The position numbers and the translations under genes are program-made. DNA of 35,415 nucleotides from Arthrobacter sp. SO3 (GTDB lineage Bacteria; Actinomycetota; Actinomycetes; Actinomycetales; Micrococcaceae). The stretch spans positions 5,527 to 40,941 of the forward strand of contig NZ_MQTS01000101.1 in assembly GCF_020532825.1 (NCBI RefSeq), given 5' to 3'. Of this stretch, positions 8,874 through 16,823 are shown one piece after another (position 1 is the stretch's first letter; each line of letters opens with the position of its first letter). The notes below the pieces were generated by a model. The model saw only the letters and a list, made by a program, of their open reading frames with translations, did not search any database and was not told the DNA's origin.

Positions 8874-9532
8874 GGCTCCTGCTCATCCGCCACGGTCAGA
8901 CACCCGGAAACGTCCTGGGCCAGCTGGACACCGCCCACCCGGGTCCGGGGCTGACCGAGCTCGGGGAGCGGCAGGCGGCTGCCCTGGCGCGGTCCCTGGC
9001 GAATGAGCAGATCGGCCGACTCTACGCTTCCACGCTGATCCGCACCCAGATCACGGCCACCCCGCTCGCGACCGTCCGCGGCCTGGAGATCGAGGTGATG
9101 GAGGGGCTGCGGGAGATCGAAGCCGGGTCGCTGGAGAAGCTCACCGACAAGGAATCGCACCTGCGCTACCTCGGCACCGTGTTTGGCTGGGCGGCAGGGG
9201 AACTGCACCGCAGGATGCCGGCCGGACCCAGCGGGCACGAGTTCTTCGAGCGCTACGACGCTTCGATCGCGCGGATCGCCGCAGCCGCTGACGACGCCGG
9301 AACGGTCGCCGTGGTCAGCCACGGCGCCGCGATCCGCGTCTGGGCAGGCCTTCGGGCCGGCAATGTGGAGGCAGGATTCGCCGCCCGCCACGTCCTCGCC
9401 AACACCGGGATCGTCGCACTCGAAGGGGACCCCGACGCCGGATGGCGGCTCATCCACTGGGACGACAGTCCCGTGGGTGGCCTGGCGCTCGTGGATCCGA
9501 CGGCGGAGGATCCGACCGGCCGCACGCTGTAG
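8870..9532 (+). CDS. Histidine phosphatase family protein (phosphoglycerate-mutase-like)
   Basis: This 220-aa cytosolic phosphatase belongs to the branch-1 histidine phosphatase superfamily. The phosphoacceptor motif LLIRHGQT is at residues 4-11 (His8). The acidic segment GLREIEAGSLE supplies the catalytic acid, and VSHGAAIRVW carries the second conserved histidine. The substrate is unknown; members act on sugar phosphates, phosphoserine or nucleotide-derived compounds. The start overlaps the purB stop (ATGA), so the two are translationally coupled. A link to nucleotide metabolism is possible but unproven. Confidence 0.9.
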   Translation: MRLLLIRHGQTPGNVLGQLDTAHPGPGLTELGERQAAALARSLANEQIGRLYASTLIRTQITATPLATVRGLEIEVMEGLREIEAGSLEKLTDKESHLRYLGTVFGWAAGELHRRMPAGPSGHEFFERYDASIARIAAAADDAGTVAVVSHGAAIRVWAGLRAGNVEAGFAARHVLANTGIVALEGDPDAGWRLIHWDDSPVGGLALVDPTAEDPTGRTL

Positions 9533-9626
9533 CTGAGTTCTCCGAACCCTAACGCGCAGGAAACACGGCCGAAACCGCCGCCGCCTAGGCTTAATCTGCA
9601 TAACCCTTCGGCGAAGCGAGGCAGCC

Positions 9627-10130
9627 ATGCAGACCAATCCGCGGCTCAACATCCGGCAGGTCACCTGGGCCAACCCCGTGGGCGCGGACCTCCGCGCGGC
9701 CCAGCAGGCCGAACTCGACGCCCGCTTCGGCACGAGCGACCACGAACCGGGCCCGCCGCCGTCGGAGACTGACACGGCCGTGTTCCTCGTCGCCCACGAC
9801 AAGGCCTCCGGGCAGCCCGTGGGCTGCGGCGGCCTGCGGATCCTCGACTCGCGGACCGCCGAGATCAAGAGGCTCTACGTGCTTCCCTACACCCGCGGCT
9901 CCGGGGTGGCCAGCTCCATCCTCGCGGCCCTGGAAGCACATGCCCATTCCCTCGGGATCACCTCCATCACCGCGGAGGCCGGTTCGGTGCAGACTGACGG
10001 CCGGCAGTTCTACGAGAACTCGGGCTTTGCGCCGGTGCCGAACTTCGGGCCGTACATCGGGGTGGAGCACTCCTATTGCTATGCGAAGGCCATCGACTCG
10101 CACAGTGCGGCGCACACCGCCATGGCCTGA
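9627..10130 (+). CDS. GNAT family N-acetyltransferase
   Basis: This 167-aa acetyl-CoA-dependent acetyltransferase has the GNAT fold. The core strand CGGLRILDSRTAEIKRLYV leads into the acetyl-CoA pyrophosphate-binding loop of motif A (PYTRGSGVASSIL), followed by TAEAGSVQTDGRQFYENSGF, the usual motif B. GAGG lies just before the ATG at a normal distance. It starts 94 bases after the phosphatase gene and may have its own promoter. The substrate is not predictable. Confidence 0.9.
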   Translation: MQTNPRLNIRQVTWANPVGADLRAAQQAELDARFGTSDHEPGPPPSETDTAVFLVAHDKASGQPVGCGGLRILDSRTAEIKRLYVLPYTRGSGVASSILAALEAHAHSLGITSITAEAGSVQTDGRQFYENSGFAPVPNFGPYIGVEHSYCYAKAIDSHSAAHTAMA

Positions 10131-10176
10131 GGAACGTCCGCCCCCGTCACACAAGACCCGCCGCGCCGCCGTCGGC

Positions 10177-10182
10177 TAATCT
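10177..10182 (+). promoter_or_regulatory. Candidate -10 for a leaderless thioesterase transcript
   Basis: TAATCT (TANNNT form) ends six bases before the ATG at 10189, so the first transcribed base would be the A of the start codon. No Shine-Dalgarno sequence precedes the gene, which agrees with leaderless translation, common in actinobacteria. The -35 region is weak. Confidence 0.4.
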
Positions 10183-10188
10183 CGCACT

Positions 10189-10623
10189 ATGGAACCGGCA
10201 GATATCACCTTCCGCACCCGAAAGTGGGTGCGCCCCGAAGACCTCAACGCCAACGGCACACTGTTCGGCGGGAGCCTGCTGAAATGGATCGATGAGGAAG
10301 CGGCGATCTACGCCATCCTGCAGCTCGGCAACGGCCGGGCCGTCACCAAGTACATTTCCGAAATCAACTTCGTCAGCTCGGCTGTCCAGGGCGATCTGAT
10401 CGAGATGGGGCTGACTGCCACCCGCTTCGGCCGGACGTCGCTGACCATGCGCGCCGAGGTCCGCAACATGATCACCCGGCAGAGCATCCTCACGATCGAG
10501 GAAATCGTCTTCGTGAACCTCGATCCGCACGGCAAGCCCGCGCCCCACGGGTACACCGAGATCACCTACGACCGGGACCGGATCCCGACGCACCACCTGA
10601 CGGAGACGCTCGAGGAGGACTAG
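10189..10623 (+). CDS. Acyl-CoA thioesterase, hotdog fold (YciA/BACH type)
   Basis: The 144-aa protein hydrolyses acyl-CoA thioesters to free acid and CoA. The family signature is clear: NANGTLFGGSLLKWIDEEAA near residues 22-40, with the Asp of WIDE as the expected catalytic acid. The conserved strand SEINFVSSAVQGDLIE follows, then GRTSLTMRAEV and EIVFVNLD. Length and order match the single-domain YciA-like group, which often acts on broad or CoA-recycling substrates. It is probably transcribed alone. Confidence 0.9.
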   Translation: MEPADITFRTRKWVRPEDLNANGTLFGGSLLKWIDEEAAIYAILQLGNGRAVTKYISEINFVSSAVQGDLIEMGLTATRFGRTSLTMRAEVRNMITRQSILTIEEIVFVNLDPHGKPAPHGYTEITYDRDRIPTHHLTETLEED

Positions 10624-10639
10624 GTCCAGCCCGCACCGG

Positions 10640-10724
10640 CGGCGCACTGCGCCGGGATGGGTGGCCGCGGCGCCGCGGCGGATATTCACGACCCGTTAAC
10701 ACGCGGGAAGCCAGCCGTTCCCGC
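10640..10724. terminator. Cluster of GC-rich hairpins after the thioesterase gene
   Basis: Three small symmetric elements lie here: CGGCGC/GCGCCG with a 3-base loop (10640-10654), a perfect 14-base palindrome (10665-10678), and GCGGGAA/TTCCCGC with an 8-base loop (10703-10724). None is followed by a good T-run, so intrinsic termination is only a possibility. Palindromes this short also arise by chance in such GC-rich DNA. Confidence 0.3.
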
Positions 10725-10750
10725 TTGTGGACCAGACTAGAGGCCCCGCA

Positions 10751-10783
10751 GAGTTAATTAGTCGATTTGATGGCCATTAACTC
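10751..10783. promoter_or_regulatory. Inverted repeat in the ABC-importer promoter region, candidate operator
   Basis: GAGTTAAT (10751-10758) and ATTAACTC (10776-10783) are perfect 8-base inverted arms, 17 bases apart, in an AT-rich island between GC-rich segments. A possible -10 (TAGGCT, 10805-10810) follows, so the right arm would lie next to the -35 position. Binding there could control transcription of the importer. The regulator is unknown and is not encoded next to it. Confidence 0.45.
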
Positions 10784-10855
10784 AGAATTCGGTTCGGGCC
10801 GCTATAGGCTGGCCGGATATTGCCCTCTGGTCCCATTCAGAAATGAGTCCCACTC

Positions 10856-11956
10856 GTGCGCAGATTGAAAACCCTGGTTGCCGGCGCCGTCGCCGTCGCC
10901 CTCCTTGCCGGTTGTGGAGCGGGCGCCGCAGCCCCCACACCGTCTGAACCAGCCGCCGGCACCGCCGCCACCGCCCCCTCCGGTCCTCCCTCCGGGGAAA
11001 CACTTATCGTCTACACCAATTCCAATGGTGAGGGACGCGGCGAATGGCTGACGCAGAAGGCCGCCGAGGCCGGTTTCAAGATCGAAATCGTGGGCGCGGG
11101 CGGTGCCGACGCCACCAACAAGCTGATTGCCGAGAAGAACAACCCGATTGCGGATGTGGCGTTCGGGCTGAACAACATGTACTTCGAGCAGATCAAGGCC
11201 GCCGGCGCGATTGAGCCGTTCACCCCCTCCTGGTCCGGAGAGGTCGACGACGCCAAGGGGGACAAGGGCGCCACCAAGGCGTACTGGCCGCTGGTGCAGC
11301 AGGCCATCCTCCTGGGCTACAACTCGGACAAGTTCAGCAAGGATCAGGCCCCCAAGGACTGGACCGACCTGTGGACGCAGGACCGGTTCAAGTCCCGCTA
11401 CGAGCGCGTCACCGGCCTCGGAACCGCGACCGCACAATTGGTCTTCGCCAGCATCCTGACGCGCTACAAGGACGACGCCGGCGATCTGGGCATCTCGGAC
11501 GAGGGCTGGAAGCAGATTGAAGGGTACTTCAAGAACGGCACCCCGGCGGTGGCGAAGACCGACCTCTTCGCCCGCATCGCCTCGGGAGACACCGACATGG
11601 GCCAGATGCCGTCCTCAATCATTGCCGAGCGTGAGAAGTCGTTCAAGGTCAACGTGGAGACCGTCATGCCGTCTGTCGGCGTCCCGCTGGCCATCGAGCA
11701 GGTTGCGCTGGTCAAGGGCACGGACAAGAAGGACGAGGCCTTGAAGTTCATCGACTGGTTCGGCAGCGCCGATACCCAGGGCGCGTGGGCGCAGCAGTTC
11801 AACTCCATGCCGGTCAACAAGGCAGCCGTTGCCAAGGCCAAGCCCGAGGTCGTCGACTTCTTCAACACGCTCAAACAGCAGGACATCGACTGGAGTTTCG
11901 TCCAGGCGAACATGGGTTCGTGGGTTGAAAAGATCGAACTGGAATACATGAGCTGA
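10856..11956 (+). CDS. ABC transporter substrate-binding lipoprotein (FbpA/2-aminoethylphosphonate-type)
   Basis: This is the receptor of a binding-protein-dependent importer, 366 aa from a GTG start. A short basic n-region and hydrophobic core end in the lipobox LLAGC, with the lipidated cysteine at residue 20. A Pro/Ala/Thr-rich linker follows, and the mature domain starts at about ETLIVYTNSNGEG. The fold signatures (DVAFGLNNMYFEQ, YGSD-like GYNSDKF, and the hinge near DMGQMPSSI) fit the extracellular solute-binding cluster holding FbpA/AfuA iron receptors, PotD and 2-aminoethylphosphonate receptors. The double tyrosine typical of iron-binding FbpA was not recognised, so iron is not assured. 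Polyamine, thiamine or phosphonate are alternatives. Confidence 0.88.
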   Translation: MRRLKTLVAGAVAVALLAGCGAGAAAPTPSEPAAGTAATAPSGPPSGETLIVYTNSNGEGRGEWLTQKAAEAGFKIEIVGAGGADATNKLIAEKNNPIADVAFGLNNMYFEQIKAAGAIEPFTPSWSGEVDDAKGDKGATKAYWPLVQQAILLGYNSDKFSKDQAPKDWTDLWTQDRFKSRYERVTGLGTATAQLVFASILTRYKDDAGDLGISDEGWKQIEGYFKNGTPAVAKTDLFARIASGDTDMGQMPSSIIAEREKSFKVNVETVMPSVGVPLAIEQVALVKGTDKKDEALKFIDWFGSADTQGAWAQQFNSMPVNKAAVAKAKPEVVDFFNTLKQQDIDWSFVQANMGSWVEKIELEYMS

Positions 11957-11965
11957 GCCGTGCGC

Positions 11966-12001
11966 CCGAGTGCGGCCGGCCATGACGCCGGCCGCACTCG
12001 G
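11966..12001 (+). terminator. Strong intercistronic stem-loop between receptor and ATPase genes
   Basis: Perfect 15-base arms (11966-11980 and 11987-12001) flank the loop CATGAC, beginning nine bases after the receptor stop. No T-run follows. In many ABC operons such hairpins give partial termination or protect the upstream mRNA, so that the receptor is made in excess. That role is inferred here. Confidence 0.55.
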
Positions 12002-12023
12002 CCCGCCGCTGCCCTTCGCGCTC

Positions 12024-12047
12024 CAGCCGCCCAGCCGCCCAGCCGCC
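12024..12047 (+). repeat. Short tandem repeat, three copies of an 8-base unit
   Basis: The unit CAGCCGCC occurs three times in a row, between the hairpin and the ribosome-binding site (AGGG) of the ATPase gene. It is noncoding. It could change length by slippage, but no role is evident. Confidence 0.6.
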
Positions 12048-12063
12048 AGAAAGACAGGGTTCC

Positions 12064-13131
12064 ATGATCCGTTTCGAGAACATCCAGGTCACCTTCGGTG
12101 ACTTCACCGCCATCCCGGAGCTCAATCTCGAGGTGAAACAGGGCGAGTTCTTCACTCTCCTGGGGCCCTCCGGCTGCGGAAAGACGACGGCGCTGCGCAC
12201 CCTGGCCGGGTTCATTGAGCCGGCCGCCGGCGAGGTGTACGTCGACGGCAAGCCGGTCACCCGGCTCCCGAGCGACAAACGGCAGGTGGGGATGGTGTTC
12301 CAGAACTACGCCCTGTTCCCCAGCATGAGCGTGTGGGAGAACATCGCTTTCGGCCTGCGGGTCCGGAAGGAAAAGCCGGCGGAGAGCGACAGGCTCGTCC
12401 GCGATATCGCCAGACGTGTGGATCTGTCCGACGAGCAGCTGCGGAAGAATGTCACCGAGCTGTCCGGCGGGCAGCAGCAGCGCGTCGCCGTCGCCCGGGC
12501 ACTTGTCCTGCAGCCCAAAATCCTGCTCCTCGACGAGCCGCTCTCCAATCTGGATGCCAAGCTCCGGCACCAGCTGCGGCAGCAGCTTAAGGACCTCCAG
12601 AGCGAATTCGGCATCACCACCGTCTACGTCACCCACGACCAGGACGAGGCGCTGGCGATGAGCGACCGGGTGGCCGTCTTCAACAACGGTGTGGTGGAGC
12701 AGGTTGGCACTCCCCAAAGCATCTACGACGAATCCGCCACCGAATTCGTCTGCAATTTCATCGGCGACAGCTCCCGCCTCACCGGCGATTTTCTCGCCGA
12801 ACTGAACCGGAAGTCGCCCCACTCCCTCGACCCCACGGCCAATTCCTACCTCCGCGTGGAGAAAGCGTCCCTGGAACCCGCCGGCGGCGACGGCTCGGCC
12901 GTTCCGATGCAGGGAACTGTCGTCTCGAAGAGCTACCACGGGCTGCACAGCCGGTACGTCGTGCGTTGCCACGGCTCCGACGTCCGGCTCCTCGTCAAGG
13001 AAGACGGCGGGGACCAACCCGGCACCGGCAGCCACGCGACGGTGTACGTCCAGCCGCGGCACGTCCTGCAGTACCACCCGGAAACAGGCGCTTCGTTGGG
13101 CGCCCGGCTGCAGGAAGCGGCCCGCCCGTGA
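12064..13131 (+). CDS. ABC transporter ATP-binding protein (PotA/FbpC type)
   Basis: This is the importer ATPase, 355 aa. The nucleotide-binding domain has Walker A GPSGCGKTT (34-42), Q-loop MVFQNYALFP, signature LSGGQQQR (133-140), Walker B ILLLDEP (153-159), D-loop SNLDAKL and the switch histidine in VTHD (His191). A C-terminal TOBE-like domain (about 275-350, ending in VYVQPRHVLQY) follows, as in PotA, FbpC and MalK. AGGG precedes the ATG. Its stop overlaps the permease start as GTGA. Confidence 0.95.
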   Translation: MIRFENIQVTFGDFTAIPELNLEVKQGEFFTLLGPSGCGKTTALRTLAGFIEPAAGEVYVDGKPVTRLPSDKRQVGMVFQNYALFPSMSVWENIAFGLRVRKEKPAESDRLVRDIARRVDLSDEQLRKNVTELSGGQQQRVAVARALVLQPKILLLDEPLSNLDAKLRHQLRQQLKDLQSEFGITTVYVTHDQDEALAMSDRVAVFNNGVVEQVGTPQSIYDESATEFVCNFIGDSSRLTGDFLAELNRKSPHSLDPTANSYLRVEKASLEPAGGDGSAVPMQGTVVSKSYHGLHSRYVVRCHGSDVRLLVKEDGGDQPGTGSHATVYVQPRHVLQYHPETGASLGARLQEAARP

Positions 13132-14942
13132 GCAGCGACGGCGGCTCGAACGGCGCGGGCACCCGGAGCATGCTCCGCTCCCCCGCCGTCCTGATTGTCG
13201 GGATCGTGCTGACCTGGTTCATCGCGGCTTTCCTCGTCTGGCCCAATGCGAATGTGCTGATCCAGACCTTCTTCCCGAACGGCAGCTTCTCCGGACGGGC
13301 CGCCGAGAAGCTCTTCTCCTCCCAGCGGGCCATGAAATCACTGGGCAACAGCTTCCTGCTGGCAGTCGCCCTGTCGATCACCGTCAATGTCGTGGGGATC
13401 TTTATTGTGCTGGTCACCCAGTACTTCAGGATCCGCGGCTCACGGATCCTGTTCCTCGGCTATGCCACGACCTTTATCTACGGCGGCATTGTGCTGGCGG
13501 CCGGTTACAAGTTCATCTACGGGGACAAGGGGATTGTCACCGGATTCCTGCTGTCGCTGCTTCCCGGCCTGGACCCGGGCTGGTTTTCCGGTTTCTTCGC
13601 CGTGCTGGCGGTGATGACTTTTGCCACCACCACGAACCACATGCTCTTCGTCGCCAATGCCCTCAAGGGGGTGGACTACCAGACCATCGAAGCGGCCCGG
13701 AACATGGGCGCCTCCACGTGGACGATCCTGCGGCGGATTGTCCTGCCGATGCTCAAGCCGACGCTTTTTGCCGTCACCGTGCTCTCCTTCCTGACCGGCC
13801 TCGGTGCCCTCAGCGCCCCGCAGGTCCTGGGCGGTCGGGAGTTCCAAACCATCACCCCCATGATTCTCACGTTTTCCAACAGTCCGACGTCGCGGGACCT
13901 CGCCGCGCTGCTCGCCGTCATCCTGGGCGTGGCCACCATCCTGATGTTGGCCGTCATGACACGGCTGGAAAAGGGCGGCACCTATTTCTCGGTGTCAAAG
14001 GTCTCCTCCGGGCTGCAAAAACAGCAGATCCGCAACCCCATGGCCAACGCCGCCGTCCACCTCGTGGCCTATCTGCTGTTCGCCGTGTACACCCTGCCTG
14101 TGGTACTGATCGTTGTCTTCTCCTTCGCCGACGGCGCCGCGATCCAGACCGGACAGCTGTCGCCGGGAAGCCTGACACTGGACAACTACGTTCGCGTGCT
14201 TACCCAGCCTTCGGGCCTGCGGCCCTTCGTGATCAGCATCGTTTACAGCGCCCTGGCTGCCGTGATCGCCGTCGGAGGGCTGTTGTTCGTGGCCCGGCTC
14301 CTGCAGAAATACCGCAACTGGGTCACCACGGCCTTCGAATACCTGCTCCACATCCCGTGGATCCTGCCCTCGGCCCTGCTGGCCCTGGGCCTGATCCTGA
14401 GCTATGACCACCCGAGCCCGCTGGTCGGCGGCGCCGTGCTGACCGGGACCACGGTCATCCTGCTGATTGCCTTCGTGACTGTGAAGATCCCGTTCACCCT
14501 GCGGATGCTGAAGGCGTCCTTCGCTTCGGTCAACTCCTCGCTCGAAGAAGCCGCCACCATCATGGGCGCCAAGACGCTGTACGTCCTCCGCCGGATCCTG
14601 CTGCCGATCGTGCTGCCGGCGGCGGCGGCCATCACGGCCTTGAACTTCAACAGCATGCTGGACGACTACGACACGGCGATCTTCCTGGCCCACCCGCTGT
14701 TCCAGCCACTGGGTTTGGTCATCAAGGCCAACACCGATGGCGCGGAGGGCGTCGACGGGGTGTCCAACACCTTCGTCTATACGGTGCTGCTTATGGTCAT
14801 CACCGGAGTGACGATGTATCTGGTGTACGGCAGGGCGGGCCGGAAGCCGGCACGAAAGGCAAAGACCGGGGCCGGCGGCAAGCAGGACCCGACGCCGGTC
14901 CTGGCGGAAGCAGCACGCACCGATCCCGCGCTGGTGCCCTGA
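13128..14942 (+). CDS. ABC transporter permease, fused double-domain
   Basis: A single 604-residue protein forms the whole membrane channel. It starts at GTG 13128 (GTGA overlap with the ATPase stop); the frame is open upstream inside the ATPase gene without support. Two homologous halves each carry a BPD_transp_1 domain with an EAA loop for the ATPase. The first is EAARNMGASTWTILRRIVLPMLKP (split here as EAARNMGAST and ILRRIVLPMLKP); the second is EEAATIMGAKT and VLRRILLPIVLP. About six helices per half are visible, and the tail is Lys/Ala-rich. Fused permeases are typical of iron (FbpB) and putative 2-aminoethylphosphonate (PhnU2-like) importers, matching the receptor type. Confidence 0.93.
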   Translation: MSSDGGSNGAGTRSMLRSPAVLIVGIVLTWFIAAFLVWPNANVLIQTFFPNGSFSGRAAEKLFSSQRAMKSLGNSFLLAVALSITVNVVGIFIVLVTQYFRIRGSRILFLGYATTFIYGGIVLAAGYKFIYGDKGIVTGFLLSLLPGLDPGWFSGFFAVLAVMTFATTTNHMLFVANALKGVDYQTIEAARNMGASTWTILRRIVLPMLKPTLFAVTVLSFLTGLGALSAPQVLGGREFQTITPMILTFSNSPTSRDLAALLAVILGVATILMLAVMTRLEKGGTYFSVSKVSSGLQKQQIRNPMANAAVHLVAYLLFAVYTLPVVLIVVFSFADGAAIQTGQLSPGSLTLDNYVRVLTQPSGLRPFVISIVYSALAAVIAVGGLLFVARLLQKYRNWVTTAFEYLLHIPWILPSALLALGLILSYDHPSPLVGGAVLTGTTVILLIAFVTVKIPFTLRMLKASFASVNSSLEEAATIMGAKTLYVLRRILLPIVLPAAAAITALNFNSMLDDYDTAIFLAHPLFQPLGLVIKANTDGAEGVDGVSNTFVYTVLLMVITGVTMYLVYGRAGRKPARKAKTGAGGKQDPTPVLAEAARTDPALVP

Positions 14943-14944
14943 CC

Positions 14945-14961
14945 GGCGCCCGCGTGGCGCC
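14945..14961. terminator. Possible hairpin between the importer operon and the convergent SnoaL gene
   Basis: Two GGCGCC blocks separated by five bases lie just after the permease stop. The decamer CGTGGCGCCC recurs about 25 bases further on. There is no T-run, so this is weak evidence for a terminator between two convergent genes. Confidence 0.22.
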
Positions 14962-15005
14962 CGAGTGCCTGACCTGGCCCGTGGCGCCCTTTCCCGGGCT
15001 GCCGG

Positions 15006-15398
15006 CTAGACCCAGAAGTCGTCCGCCTTCGCCGTGTCCTCGAAGAACTCCCGGCCTTCCGTGACCTTTCCGTCGCGGACCACAAAAGTGATGATGGTGG
15101 CCATGTCCAGGGTCTTGCCGTTGTTCTTTCCTTGGGTCTGCTGGATCGCGACTATGTGGTTTTCCCCGCCGACGATGTCCTCCACGTTGGCCTGGAAGTC
15201 ACCCTGGGTGCGCGCGCCCAGTTCGCCAAAGTAGGCCAGGATGGCATCGCGGCCCTGCTTCGTGCCCGAGAGCACGCCGCTTCCGGGCACGTACCAGACG
15301 GCGTCGGCGGCGAACACCTCGGTGAGGGTGGCCATATCCCCGGCGTTGAAAGCCTCGTACCCCCGCCGGACCAGTTCAACATTCTCTGCGGTTCCCAT
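15006..15398 (-). CDS. SnoaL-like/NTF2-like domain protein
   Basis: A 130-aa single-domain protein of the NTF2-like SnoaL_2 type (cone-shaped alpha+beta barrel). The characteristic start ENVELVRRGYEAFNAGDMATLTEVFA is followed by the alternating strands DAVWYVPGSG, HIVAIQQTQGK and MATIITFVVRDGKVTEGREF. Members include small-molecule isomerases, cyclases and non-catalytic binding proteins, so no reaction can be assigned. GGAGAGG precedes the ATG at a slightly long distance. It follows pobA on the same strand after 116 bases, and a part in aromatic-acid metabolism is possible but unsupported. Confidence 0.88.
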   Translation of the reverse strand: MGTAENVELVRRGYEAFNAGDMATLTEVFAADAVWYVPGSGVLSGTKQGRDAILAYFGELGARTQGDFQANVEDIVGGENHIVAIQQTQGKNNGKTLDMATIITFVVRDGKVTEGREFFEDTAKADDFWV

Positions 15399-15514
15399 GT
15401 TCGGACACCTCTCCGTCGTCCTTGTCGGGTCTTGCTGGGACGGTTAAAGGCTAGTCCTGGCCGCCGATCCTGTCGATGGAAATATGCACGCCTTCCGGAG
15501 TTTGGGCGGGCGCC

Positions 15515-16705
15515 TTAGTGGGCGCCCGGCCAGCCGGTGTAGGCCTCGGCGAGGTAGGCCCGGCCGTGGCGGGATGACACCACGGAGTTGAGCTCGCCGA
15601 GCTGGCGGGCGCGGGCGAAGTCGTCGCCGTCGACCGGGGTGTGCAGCATGGAGGTCATCCAGTAGGAGAACTGCTGGGCCTTCCAGACCCGCTCCAGGGC
15701 CCGGTCGCTGTAGGCATCCAGGAGCACGGTGTTTCCGGTCTTGTAGAAGCTGTCCAGCCCCTCAAAGAGCACCTTGACGTCGTGCAGCGCCAGGTTCAGG
15801 CCCTTGGCCCCGGTCGGCGGGACGGTGTGCGCGGCGTCGCCTGCGAGGAACAGCTTGCCGTGCCGCATCGGGGCGTGCACGAAGCTGCGGAACTTCAGGA
15901 CGGTCTTGTCGATGACCGGGCCCTCTTTGAGCTCAAAGCCGTTGCCGTTAACCCGGCTGCGGAAGGCGTCCCAGATCCGGTCTTCGCTCCAGTTGTTGAC
16001 GTCTTCGTTCGGGTCGCACTGGAAGTACATTCTCTGGACGGTTTCGGTGCGCTGGCTGATCAGGGCGAACCCGTTCTCGGAGTTGGCGTAGATGAGTTCG
16101 TCGGAGCTGCGCGGTGCCTCGGCCAGGATCCCGAACCAGGCGAAAGGGTACTCATGGAAGTACCATTTGCGCTGGGCTTCCGGGATCTGGAAGCGGCTGT
16201 GGCTGCGGGAGCCGTCGGCGCCGGCGATGAAGTCGGCCTGCAGCTCCCATTCAACGCCCTCGGCATCGGTGAACCAGACTTTCGGCTTGCCCTCGAGGTC
16301 ATGGACGGTGGTGTCGGTAACGCTGTAGCGGACGTCGCCGCCGTCGTCCTGGCGCCGGGCGGCGAGGTCGAGGAAGACGTCGGTCTGCGGGTAGAGCCAG
16401 ACCGACTCGCCGACGAGGTCCTGGAAGTCGATCCGGTGGCTCTCGCCGTTGAAGCGCAGTTCGATTCCGTCGTGCCGGTCACCGTCGCGCAGGACCCGGT
16501 CCGAGACGCCGCTGTCCACGAGCAGGTTGACCGAGCCGTGTTCCAGGATGCCCGCACGGACCGTTTCGGAGATTTCTTTGTGGCTGCGGATCTCGATCAC
16601 GGTGGATTCGATTCCTTGTTTGGCCAGCAGGTGGGAGAGCATCAGCCCTGCCGGGCCCGCGCCCATGATCGCGACCTGGGTGGTAATGACTTTACGTTGT
16701 GCCAT
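15515..16705 (-). CDS. pobA: 4-hydroxybenzoate 3-monooxygenase
   Basis: PobA hydroxylates 4-hydroxybenzoate to protocatechuate with FAD, NAD(P)H and O2. The protein is 396 aa, the family length. FAD-binding motifs are GAGPAGL (15-21), the hydroxylase signature GADGSRS (162-168) and GDAAHTVPPTGAKGLNLALHD starting at 289. The substrate-pocket segment LIYANSENGFAL (Tyr206, equivalent to Tyr201 of the Pseudomonas enzyme) is present, as is YPFAWFGILAEAP. GAGG lies before the ATG. No protocatechuate ring-cleavage gene is in the window. A putative regulator site lies 103 bases upstream of the start. Confidence 0.96.
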   Translation of the reverse strand: MAQRKVITTQVAIMGAGPAGLMLSHLLAKQGIESTVIEIRSHKEISETVRAGILEHGSVNLLVDSGVSDRVLRDGDRHDGIELRFNGESHRIDFQDLVGESVWLYPQTDVFLDLAARRQDDGGDVRYSVTDTTVHDLEGKPKVWFTDAEGVEWELQADFIAGADGSRSHSRFQIPEAQRKWYFHEYPFAWFGILAEAPRSSDELIYANSENGFALISQRTETVQRMYFQCDPNEDVNNWSEDRIWDAFRSRVNGNGFELKEGPVIDKTVLKFRSFVHAPMRHGKLFLAGDAAHTVPPTGAKGLNLALHDVKVLFEGLDSFYKTGNTVLLDAYSDRALERVWKAQQFSYWMTSMLHTPVDGDDFARARQLGELNSVVSSRHGRAYLAEAYTGWPGAH

Positions 16706-16807
16706 GCTGTCCTCGCTTCGTTGCGGGGCCCGGACTGTGGGGCGTCCGGGGCCGGGTGGATCCTCTGGCTACAGTGTGCGCCCGGACACGTGATGCGCCT
16801 TACTGGG

Positions 16808-16823
16808 ATTCCACTCAACGGAA
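16808..16823 (-). promoter_or_regulatory. Putative IclR-family binding site upstream of pobA (site 1)
   Basis: Read on the minus strand the site is TTCCGTTGAGTGGAAT, with TTCC/GGAA half-sites. It overlaps the stop codon of the IclR gene, and its near edge is 103 bases upstream of the pobA ATG. It matches 14 of 16 positions of site 2 and 12 of 16 of site 3. Confidence 0.55.

Noticed and set aside
10843..10858. ATG at 10843 as the start of the ABC receptor
   Set aside because: It is out of frame with the lipoprotein signal; the GTG at 10856 gives a proper signal sequence and lipobox.
11464..13077. Minus-strand open frame of 537 codons opposite the ABC receptor and ATPase genes
   Set aside because: It spans two genes with intact family motifs on the other strand and has no recognisable domain of its own.
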